This document shows, piece by piece, positions 34,520 to 44,299 of a DNA stretch of 64,000 bases; within the stretch, counting starts at the first letter, position 1; the number at the start of each line of letters is the position of its first letter. Where the stretch lies: contig CM077115.1 in NCBI GenBank assembly GCA_039619475.1, positions 401,794,557-401,858,556 on the forward strand, given 5' to 3'. This DNA is from Icerya purchasi (taxonomy: Eukaryota; Arthropoda; Insecta; Hemiptera; Monophlebidae). Both the position numbers and the translations under genes were made by a program. The notes below the pieces were generated by a model. It saw only the letters and a program-made list of their open reading frames with translations. It did no database searches and was not told the DNA's origin.

Positions 34520-35210
34520 CCCCCCTAACTAAGACATATCCATGTCAAAAATATAGTGTATAGGTAAATTCGGTTCGCAAATGTCTTTTGGATATGAAGC
34601 TGTAGATCGAGAATCGCTTGCGTGGAGGATCTCCATTTCCTAAATCCATATTGTTGATCTATGAAGCCGTTTGTTGATTCTAATTCCCAAATGAGTCGCT
34701 TCTGGACTATTTTTTCCAACAATTTGCTAAGGACACTTGTTAAGGCAATTGATCGGTAGCTGGAATAGTCGGATTTGTCCTTATCCTTTTTCATTATGGG
34801 AATGATCATAGCCATCTTCCAACTTAGAGGGAATTCACCATTACTCCAAACGGTGTTAAAAATATGAGATAAGTACTGTTTTGCTGACCCGTGCAAATGT
34901 TTGAGCATCTGTCTCGACCAGGGCATAAGTTGTGAATGTTGTTCACGACGCAATAATCCAGTTTTCGCATAATTATTGGACAATTGTAATTTGAGAGATT
35001 AGACGAGTCGAATTTTATTGCGATCATCTCAGTAATTCTTTTTTGACGACGAAAATCTTCAGTGTAATTCATACCCGAGGAAACACATGAAAAATATTCA
35101 GCTAATACATCAGCTATTTTACATATATCTTTTAAACATAAGAAATAATAAAAATCTCTGATCGGCAAAAAAATCAGTGTTTTATTCAAACACTCAGTAG
35201 CCAAAATTGC
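34520..35210 (-). mobile_element. Jockey-like reverse transcriptase fragment
   Basis: On the minus strand: WSNGEFPLSWKMAMIIPIMK, YRSIALTSVLSKLLEKIVQK, RLIWELE and QQYGFRKWRSSTQAILDL. These are the N-terminal RT motifs of Jockey/CR1-type LINEs. The upstream part (to 35204) is the linker after the endonuclease. It breaks off near 34530 before the catalytic FADD box. No 5' or 3' end is present. Confidence 0.85.
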
Positions 35211-35349
35211 TCTCCTAAATCAAATTTGATGCAATTTTTGTTGATTTTCCACTAAAATTATATTCAATACAGTTTCGAAATTTATTTTCCATTCAAAAAC
35301 ATTTTTAAATCTAGCACCACCTCTATAATCTAAGTTTAAATTATTTGTA

Positions 35350-35620
35350 TCTTCTTCTTCTTCGTGCAACTCGATTCAGGTGTAGCTTAACCACTTTTCA
35401 TGGATTCAACTATATGACGAAGTGCGTTTCGATTTCTTGCAATCTGGAACAATTCTCCTACTTTTGTAACTCCAGTCCATTGCTTAATATTTTGGAGCCA
35501 AGAAATCCTTCTTCTTCCTCGTCTCCTCCTCCCTTCTACCACTCCCATCATAATTGTGTGCAAAAGGTGATATGTTGATTCTCTCATGAAATGTTCAAAG
35601 AAGTTAATTTTATCTTTCAT
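35350..35620 (-). mobile_element. RTE-like LINE C-terminal fragment with (GAA)n tail
   Basis: The minus-strand frame reads INFFEHFMRESTYHLLHTIM, MGVVEGRRRRGRRRISWLQN, then LFQIARNRNALRHIVES. This is the C-terminal end of the family also seen at 43556-44290 (FGHLIRG..YTLLQTILMGKIEGKRR). A (CTT)n tract at 35350-35363 on the + strand serves as the tail. Confidence 0.75.
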
Positions 35621-36261
35621 TTAGTAGTTTATATTTATATCTGTTTTTAATATTTAGCTGAACTTAAAATCTTGTTTTTAATTTCCGGCATTTAACTATA
35701 ACCGGCAGGGCCTGAAAAGCTGAATACAAATTTTATCCATTAGACAATACAGTATGCTTGTTTCTTAAATGATTGACTATAAAAGGTAAGCACTTAAGCC
35801 AATGAATTCGCGAAGCAATACATCATTGCGAAATAGATCAAATTTTCATTTCGCTTTTCATACTCCGCTAACCGAATAAATAATAATGCAATCGTAGTTA
35901 CCGATTCTAGAATCGAATTGCCACACAAAAATAAAACATTTACAAATTTTGTAATAGCTTGTAAAATTTAAAAATTTACAATATTACTGGTGTAATTACA
36001 AGATAGTTGAAACACAAAAATTCTCCTATTTGTGTCGATATAAAATTGTTATTGTAATACTAGGGTATACTGGGGGTTTTATCGTATAGTCTGTAACTTA
36101 GAAAGTACGTAATATTCGAACAGAATAGTAAAATTAAAATTTTCACTTATAAAATGAAATTCAAGCTAACATCCTTATATATATCAGGTAAAAACAAAAT
36201 ATATCAAACCATAACGACTAATTATATATTTATTTACCAAAACTTGTTTAGTATATGTGTT

Positions 36262-36566
36262 CAGGGCTGCATCTGGGGGGGGGGGGGGGGGTCTGGGTTT
36301 AAACTCTCCCCGAAATGTCTGCGAAATTATAACTGCTTAAGTTAAATAGACAGAAATTCAGAATAAATTTATTTCTTTTCAATCTTTGATAAAAGAAATG
36401 AAAATGAAAATTTTTGTGAATTCTTTGGAAACGACAATTTTTTATTTGTTATTATTGTAGTGTTCAAATATTGCATATACAATAATTGACTACAACGCTT
36501 TAGTGTACCATTTATAAATGAATATATTTTATGATAACACACCCACCCACCCACACACACACGCAC

Positions 36567-36598
<32 letters not shown>

Positions 36599-36664
36599 AA
36601 TTCTAAAAATATTTTCGTGCCCCCCCCCCCACAATCGCGAAATTTTGGTTTAGATATAGCCCTG
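36262..36664. mobile_element. hAT-type non-autonomous element with perfect 8-bp target duplication
   Basis: The ends are inverted: CAGGGCTGCATCTGGGGGGG on the left, and ATATAGCCCTG preceded by a C-run on the right. The element is flanked on both sides by TATGTGTT, an exact 8-bp duplication typical of hAT transposition. The 403-bp body has no transposase. It contains a (TA)n tract at 36568-36590 and long G and C runs near both ends. Confidence 0.88.
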
Positions 36665-37382
36665 TATGTGTTTATATTTTACAAAAAATACAAACAAGTA
36701 GTGCTACCATACTCCATCGCAAAAGCTTGTTTTTGTATAGCAGTTAGATTCTGGCGTTAACAATAACGCACTTCAACTATCACTCGTACTTATTTAAATT
36801 ACAAACTAATGTACATGTAAACATTATAAGCGATTTTGGCAAAGATGTGTAGATACAATGTGTATTTCGGCGCAGCTGAAGGCTTTGTTGAACGGTTTGA
36901 TCAATTGGCACAGTGTGAACATACCTTGATAGAGACTATACAATTAAAAATTTACTGTTCTGCGTACCATTTATTCATTTACGGGAATTATTTTAAATAT
37001 TGAATTCAGAAATTCATTAAAACTGGTTAAAATACTGCACAGTTTATGCTTTTATTTTCTAAATATTTTCAAATAAAACGGGAAATAAAAATAATTTATT
37101 TAATTTTTCGGATGTTCACTTCGAAGTATGTTAAACTCTGAAAAACTAAATTAGATAAATTATCATTTTCTTTTTTAATTTACAATAAATACCTGTCATC
37201 TATTTATTTTATTGAGTACGTTTGTTCGATATTTTTATCGATCACTTTTCTATTTGTTTCTCGAAGTTTAAAACGCGCATTCATCAAGGTCCGTTGTCCG
37301 TACGGATTTGTGAATAAAGGAATAGAGTAATTTTTGATTGTCGTTAATTTTTAATTTAAAATTAGTTTTTTTTTTGATTGTA
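36665..37382. other. Upstream region of the PA28-gamma gene
   Basis: AT-rich. No clear core promoter could be picked out by eye. A T-rich stretch immediately precedes the start codon region. Confidence 0.35.
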
Positions 37383-38099
37383 ATGGATGATCGTATGAAG
37401 AAATTTATCAACCAAGTTATAATGAACGGCGAAGATTTAACATTAAATTCTTTTCCAGGTAAAATTGATAAATTAAATGAACTATTAAAATCGCCGGAAT
37501 GGAATTATAAAGATTTAACTGTTATTCACTCAAAACCTAATATCCCTATACCTGAACCAATTGTTCAAGATGGTGTACATAATGAAGTTAATAAAAAACG
37601 TAAACTTTCGTTTGAGGAACACGAAGGTACGAAAGTCTACGAATTCCCTAACGGTCCGGTCAGTACGAATTTGATTGTTTTCAAATTGATTAACGTTGTT
37701 AAGCCGGTTTTGAGAGAACTGATGGATGATACTAATGCGCTAAAAATGTGGCTTACCTTTATGATACCGAAAATAGAGGACGGTAATAATTTCGGAGTGT
37801 CGGTGCAAGAAGATACTCTAGCTGAAATACAGACTGTCGAGGCAGAAGCGAATACTTCGTACGAAGGTATTCATCGGTATTTCATTGCTCGAGCGAAGAT
37901 AATTTCGAAAGTCGCTAAATATCCACATATTACCGATTACAGACTAGCTGTGAATGAGCTAGATGAAAAACAGTATATTTCCTTGCGATTAATGTTGAGG
38001 GAAACTCAGAATCGTTATGCTGTACTGAATGATATTGTCGTCAAAAATTTAGACAAGATAAAACATCCCAGAAGTTCGAACAGTGTATCGCTTTATTAA
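37383..38099 (+). CDS. PSME3: Proteasome activator complex subunit 3 (PA28-gamma / REG-gamma)
   Basis: A single open frame of 238 residues matches PA28-gamma along its length. An N-terminal helix is followed by a linker with a basic NKKRK nuclear signal near residue 75. The activation segment IPKIEDGNNFGVSVQE that contacts the 20S proteasome comes next, then KYPHITDYRLAV, DEKQYISLRLML and the C-terminal HPRSSNSVSLY. The protein forms a heptameric nuclear cap that opens the 20S proteasome for ubiquitin-independent breakdown of proteins. I chose ATG 37383 (MDDRMKKF) because the in-frame ATG upstream adds only a hydrophobic, unconserved stretch. There is no intron in the coding region, no frameshift and no visible poly-A tract just downstream. 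AATAAA at 38159 is a likely 3' end. It could be an old retrocopy that stayed functional, or a naturally intronless gene. Confidence 0.95.
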   Translation: MDDRMKKFINQVIMNGEDLTLNSFPGKIDKLNELLKSPEWNYKDLTVIHSKPNIPIPEPIVQDGVHNEVNKKRKLSFEEHEGTKVYEFPNGPVSTNLIVFKLINVVKPVLRELMDDTNALKMWLTFMIPKIEDGNNFGVSVQEDTLAEIQTVEAEANTSYEGIHRYFIARAKIISKVAKYPHITDYRLAVNELDEKQYISLRLMLRETQNRYAVLNDIVVKNLDKIKHPRSSNSVSLY

Positions 38100-38158
38100 T
38101 TAAGTTTACGAAACGAAAAATAATTTTTATATTCCATTGTACATTTTTCAATTGGCCT

Positions 38159-38164
38159 AATAAA
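38159..38164 (+). promoter_or_regulatory. Polyadenylation signal after PA28-gamma
   Basis: AATAAA 60 bases after the stop codon. A second AATAAA lies at 38286-38291 and may be an alternative 3' end. Confidence 0.6.
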
Positions 38165-38299
38165 CCAGTAACAGCTTTGTAATTGAAAAATATATAAACT
38201 GTTCAAATTATTGATATTTTTTATTCGATTTTTGTGTAATTCAACGTAGAAATTATAGAATTATCAGTAAAATATATGATTTTTTAATAAAGTTTTCTT

Positions 38300-39813
38300 T
38301 ACGATATTTCGATGCTCGAAAAATTATTGAATTACATTTTGCAAGTTTAAATATATTAACTTATTTCGTTGTATCATACGAGAGAAGAAAAGGTTAACTT
38401 GGTGTTTTCATCCTTAGAGCCTCTTTTACATTTTCATAATGGTTATAATGGTTCGATATGTCTTCTAAACATATTTTTTGCCATTGCCTAATTTATGATG
38501 CACATTATTTAGAAATACAATTTTTTTATACTTCGAGATAATTTCGATAATAATTTTTATTTTAGAAGAATTTTTTATCGGGTAAAATTTATATTTATAA
38601 TTTTATTCGCATTATAGATACGCATAACACTGATGTGTTGAACTAATATATTGTTATTATCATGTTAATATATTCATCAGAAAATTTAAATCAGTTGAAC
38701 CGAATCAAATTTTATCTAGATTTCCCAGTGATTTCTAAATCTGTATTCTATAATGGGAAACTAGTTAAAAATTATTTTTATTGCATTTCGTTAATGTTTG
38801 GGTGATCAAACGTAACTTATAGAAAAGAACCGAATAGGGGAAGAAATTATTTTTACAGTGTGTAATATAGTAATCGATTAACATTTAAATACGTTTGATT
38901 GCGTAGCTTTTATGAAATTAAATTTTACACTAGAAATTTTGGTTAGGTCTTTTGGTAAAGTTCAGATTAATCTCATCAGTTCATTTTGTTGCTTTCGTTT
39001 ATATCGATATGTTCGTTTCTAGTTCAAGCAATATGCAAATAGAAACAATTTAATTTTAAATTATAATTTAAAAGTATTTACAAGTACATTGTAAGTTAAA
39101 ATGTTTTAATTTTCTTTATGTAAAACTATTTAAAATTTTAAAATGTAATTTAAAATTATTTGTAAGTATATAGAGTTCATACAAATTCGAGCTATAAACA
39201 AAAATAAATTGAACGAACTAAAATTATGATAAACGAATTCAGTTGCTTATCAATTAATATAACTCAATTCGTGTTCATAAGAATGATATAGAACACCGTC
39301 ATTTTAGCTATGCTCTCATTAAAAGAGTCCTAAATAATATTTATTTTTGGTCCGCTAATAAATAATTTTTAAACATAATGTTGTTCAATCATTGTTTTGA
39401 TATGTTATATTTAATAAAAAAAAAAAAAGCAAAATAACTAGTATAAATTAATGATAAGCATGAACTAATTCAATAAATAGACATTTGTTAAATAAAAAAT
39501 TTGAGGTGAAATATTACGAAGTGTTGGGGAATGTAACATAGAGGCATGTTTTGCAAAAATTTTTGTAATTTTACCCAATATTTTGTTGAGCATTTAAATA
39601 TCTTTCGATCAAAATTTTTCTGTGTGGAAGTTTCATAAAATTGCGGATTTCATATGTATGAAACTAAATAAACTGAATAATTGATCACTAGGTAGACTAT
39701 TTGTGTGTGTGTGTATGTATATATATATAAACAAGTTGTGAAATAGTTAATTTTTTGCTCCTTTTAAAAGGTTTCACTTGAAAACATTTTGGTATTAAGA
39801 AATCGGTGTATAG
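38300..39813. other. Intergenic AT-rich DNA
   Basis: No gene or repeat family recognised. A short (TG)n tract lies at 39702-39714. Confidence 0.4.
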
Positions 39814-40149
39814 CAGGGATGATTTCAGTGGGGGTTTTGGGAGAGCAATGCTCCTCTCCCAGAACTCTAGAATGTTTTTACAATATGTTCTTTAATGCTA
39901 TAATTAGAATTATTAATTTTAAAACCAATTGAGAAAACATTGTCGTTTATAATCGGTTATTTTACTTGAAATTTATTGTTCACACTTGCTTTTTCATTAT
40001 TTTAGATTACATAATAACTCATTTTTTACATATTTGGTTTTATTCAGGAATATCTCCCAAAAAATTTCTCACTAAAAATATAAATAAAATCTCTGCCCTG
40101 CCAAGAACATATCCCCCCCCCCAGAAACAGATTCCTGAATTCATCCCTG
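39814..40149. mobile_element. hAT-type non-autonomous element
   Basis: The inverted ends start with CAGGGATGATTTCAG on the left and CAGGGATGAATTCAG on the right (reverse complement). The flanks GTGTATAG and TTGTATAG form an 8-bp duplication with one mismatch. It is 336 bp, non-coding, with a C-run near the right end. The CAGGG..G-run style of ends recalls the element at 36262-36664. Confidence 0.8.
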
Positions 40150-42090
40150 TTGTATAGTATTTTCAATAAATCTGACAAATAATTTTATCGTGAAATAGAA
40201 AAAATTTAATTTTTCATTTTCTTAGTTGGAATCTGGTAAAAGTGTTTAGTATGCAGAAATTTGTTTCCAGTTTAACAGAAATAAAATATTCGGTGGCTTT
40301 TAAATTTCATATACTTTTAAATGAAATGTAGAAAAATTTGATATATAGAAACCGAAATTAATTCCGTTATAAGTAGCATAAATTATGTTCACTTTCAAAA
40401 AGATTATAAAGTGGTTCTACTATTAATTACATAAGATTTTTTTAATGTAAGGAATAAAACAAATATGAAACTATATAGAGTTAATGTAAATTTTGATGGG
40501 GAAGTGTTTTAATAAAAAATTTTTTGCATTTATGTGATTGGAAATTTTCATTGAAACTGTCCGTAAAATCAGTACTTTTGTATTCGATATATAATACTAA
40601 TTTGGATACAATCTCTTTTTTTTAACGCAACTTTCCCCTAACATAATGTTGTTTAATTTATTCTACCGTTCAAAAAACTTTTTATGTCCTAATTTTTTCT
40701 GTTTTGTTACAAGAAATATTTGGTTTCATTCAATTTCGACTAGTCGTACATAAAAAATAAAATAAATAATAATCAGTCAATCAGACTAGAAAAAAAGGCG
40801 TTGAATATTTAATAAATTTATTAAAGAAAAAAGCACTAAAATTAAAAGTTAAAAAAAAAAATACATCGCTCTAAAAAAAGCTACAAGACAAAACCATGAA
40901 ATACCAAAAAATTAATGTAATTTTGAAACAGTAATTTTCTAATGAAACTAAATGATTATTCTACATTATTTACAGCAGGAGAAAAATAAAAAACATTTAG
41001 CCGAGAAATTCAAAAAGTTGTATTCATAGAAAGATTAAGGATTAAATTAATTTCATACGACATATCAAAAGCTATGAAAGTCTCGAGAAAAGTAAAATAG
41101 TTTACCTATTGCAGTCATACGTGAATATATTATTCTTCTAAGTTTTTATAACAGACCTATTATAGAATATTTTTATTTTCTCATTTAAAATGCAGACGTA
41201 TTTTTCATTTCAAACCTTTTTGAAATAATTCTTCTGATCATTTAATCCATGGATTCTCGGATTATATTGTTAACTGAATTTTACATCCTTCCAACGACTA
41301 TAACATGCTCTGCTATATGTTTCCTATTTTTTTATTCTTATTATTACACCTTCATTTATAATCTATTATCTACTTTGTAGAAATGAAATGGCATTTCTAG
41401 CAATGTTTCATTCTCTGCTGTCAAATATCATCTCGATCTAATTTTCTATTACATATATTCTGGTTACTGACTTTTTTATTTGCGTTATTTTTACTTCAGC
41501 GTATATTTTAATTGCACACTTGTTGTTAATGTTATAGTTTAAAAATATTAAACGATATCGGTAATTATGTCATAACTCGTTGCGTTACAGATGACTAGAC
41601 ACAAAAGTTTACGTTCGAAATTTTTTGATCAACGTTATCAATTTTTCATATCGTAAATTTATTAAGTACATTACTAATCAAATTAGATGTAATTTTTGTC
41701 CAAGCTGAAGGTTATTTAGGCCTATAAACTGGATTAGATATTTTTACTCTTTTTATTATGTATAGTTTAATTTTTTGCGCTCTTTTAGATTCAGATATAG
41801 ATTCGTTTTCAATAATTTAATTATTAATTAACTAATTAATAAAAAAAAATTGAACAAGCAATTTTAAATTTTTACGCATTCGATATGAGGTAGTGTTATT
41901 AAAATAACCTTATTCGGATATCTGATTTTCGAATAGAAAATTGATGTAAGCCGAGAAATCTACAAAAAGAAATCTGCTTATTTGATGAAATAGAATTGTT
42001 TACGCCATTTTCAACAATAAAAAATATAACCTTTAAATAATCAAAACTCGAATTAATAATAACGACAACATCGCTAAAAATTAAATAATT
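40150..42090. other. Intergenic AT-rich DNA
   Basis: About 1.9 kb with no recognised gene or repeat. Confidence 0.4.
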
Positions 42091-42147
42091 CTATGTGCTA
42101 TAAGCTGAAACTATATGTTTACATCAACATCCCTTCTTTCGTTTCAG

Positions 42148-42270
42148 AAAAAATATGTGCAGCAGCATTGAACGTTCCGTGTTTAATAAGCCAATTAATT
42201 TTATTATGTACAGAATCGGATTGGTTACGAAAAGACAATATTGCACTGTTTTGCAATTTATTAAGTAACA
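42148..42270 (+). other. Candidate exon of an unidentified gene
   Basis: After a good acceptor (CTTTCGTTTCAG) an open stretch encodes KICAAALNVPCLISQLILLC, then TESDWLRKDNIALFCNLLSN. The composition is protein-like and free of the Lys/Asn/Phe bias of chance frames around it. No clear donor was found at its end (GTAACA near 42263 is possible) and I do not recognise the family. It could be chance. Confidence 0.22.
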
Positions 42271-42319
42271 TTGTCAAGATTTTTAAAAAAAGCCGGAAAA
42301 AAAAGTATTTACGATAATT

Positions 42320-43540
42320 TTCAGTCCACTCAACTTCGTATTACCATATAATAGTGTAGATCTGTGTAATTAATTTATTCTTTGTTTCGCTTTGTTGGTT
42401 TCTCTTGGATTCATCAATGCTTCGCTTCGGCACAACCTTTGCGGTAATTTTGGTTGAATTTTCAATTCCGGTAATTAAGAATTCTCTGAATTATTTTGAA
42501 TGGGCAGGTTAATTTTTTGTTTGTCTAGTTAGGACAGTTGCTCTTCTCTTTTCACAGGTTTAAGATATAGAAAGAAAAAAAAAGTATTATTAAAGATAAT
42601 TACCGTTACTGGCTGAGTAGAGGAAGATGAAAATGCTACTTGAATGTATAAAATAGGGACAAATTTTTAAAAGCTATAGGGAATTTAAATGAAAATGAAT
42701 AACAAAATTGATATAAAATATCGACCAACTGTAAATTGTTCGCTAAAAATGAAACGTTTTAAGGTAGATGTGATTTTTTAAAACGAATAAAACCGGGAAC
42801 GAATTCGATGAAACATTTATTTAAGAATGGCGTATATGCACGAATTTTTATAATATATAAAAGTATACGTAAACATAAGCGTCAGGGAACTTACATGCTA
42901 GCCTTTAAAGTTGTACAAGTTTTAATTAGCAAGGTAGAATTAAAAAATTGTTTGGTTATAGAAAGTGGTTCTGTACATCACAACGATCTCACACTGCATT
43001 GAATCAGTAATGTATACTTGACCGTGAGTGGTTCAGTAAAAACGAGTGAGTAAAATGACCGAATGTTAAATCCGTCACTAAAGAATGATCGTTCAATCGA
43101 TCATGATCGAATTTTGAAGTGATAACTCCATAAGTGTGACTAAAAACCGGAGTCTTTCGTCACGTAACAAAAATTATAAACGAACTAACACAAAATAACT
43201 AGTTCATAATTTGTAATACAGTTTGAATCCAAAAATATAAAGTGATAACTTGAACAGAAGTCTATTGTGATGTTTTACATAAGGTACACATTATAGAACA
43301 CATTATTAAATAAGTGTAAAGTAATAAAAACGGATATTTCTTATACATAATTTTCATTATATATTTATTAGAAAAATAATGTAAATTGTATAATTTCTGG
43401 TTCTGTATTCACTTAATTGGTGTAATTTTTATACAATTTTTAAGAATTTTATGTAATACAAAATGGTTTTAGACAACACATTACATAGCCCGAGAGCTCA
43501 TCAACATTTTTGGGTAGGTATTTGAGGCACTTCGAAAACT
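42320..43540. other. Intergenic AT-rich DNA
   Basis: No gene or repeat family recognised. Confidence 0.4.
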
Positions 43541-43555
43541 TGCTAAATACGTCCT

Positions 43556-44290
43556 TTCTTCTTCTTCTTCTTCTTCTTGCTGTCCCGACCGATCTCGATC
43601 ATGGGTGGCCATCTAGTGAAGTCTTAATGATATTCTGGTACCGCTCTCTGTCGTACGAGGAGTGTACCAACCACTGTGTATTTAATCATGTCCACATCTT
43701 GATATCACAGAACCAGGTACGTTTCCTCCGACAAACTCTTCTTTTACCTTCAATTTTTCCCATCAAAATGGTTTGTAGCAAGGTGTACCTTGTCCCACGG
43801 ATCAAGTGTCCAAAATATTTCAGTTTCCGAATTTTTATTAAATTTATCAATTCGTGGTCTTTTTTCATAACCCTAAGTATCTCCTGGTTGGTCTTCTTAG
43901 CTGTCCAGGGTACCCTCAAAATTCTCCGGTAGCACCACAACTCAAAAGCTTGGTAATCGATTCAGGGTATTTTTCTTCAAAGTCCACGTCTCACAGCCGT
44001 ATAATAAGATGGACCATATGTAACATTTTAAAATTCGAACCCTTAATTCCAAGCTAAGATCGTGGGCCGTCAAGGTTTTCCTCATCTTGTTGAATGCACT
44101 TCTTGACTGCTCAACCCGACTTTTGATTTCCACACTTCAGATCCTCCTTTAATGTTCAGTTGCTCGCCTAAGTATTTAAATGATTCGACTTTCTCCGGGT
44201 TATCTCCATTAATGTGTATTCTGGGACTGATGTTATTTCCAATGACCATTATCTTTGTTTTCTTTGCATTTAATGATATAAACCTTTAGT
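43556..44290 (-). mobile_element. RTE-like LINE fragment with (GAA)n tail
   Basis: The minus strand reads KTKIMVIGNNISPRIHINGD, FKYLGEQLN and RSAFNKMRKTL. It continues with [45 protein letters not shown] and GKIEGKRR. These are the RT thumb and C-terminal segments of an RTE-like element. Frameshifts occur near 43940 and 44140. A (CTT)n tract on the + strand at 43556-43578 is the (GAA)n tail. It is related to 35350-35620. Confidence 0.85.
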
Positions 44291-44299
44291 AATACCTAA

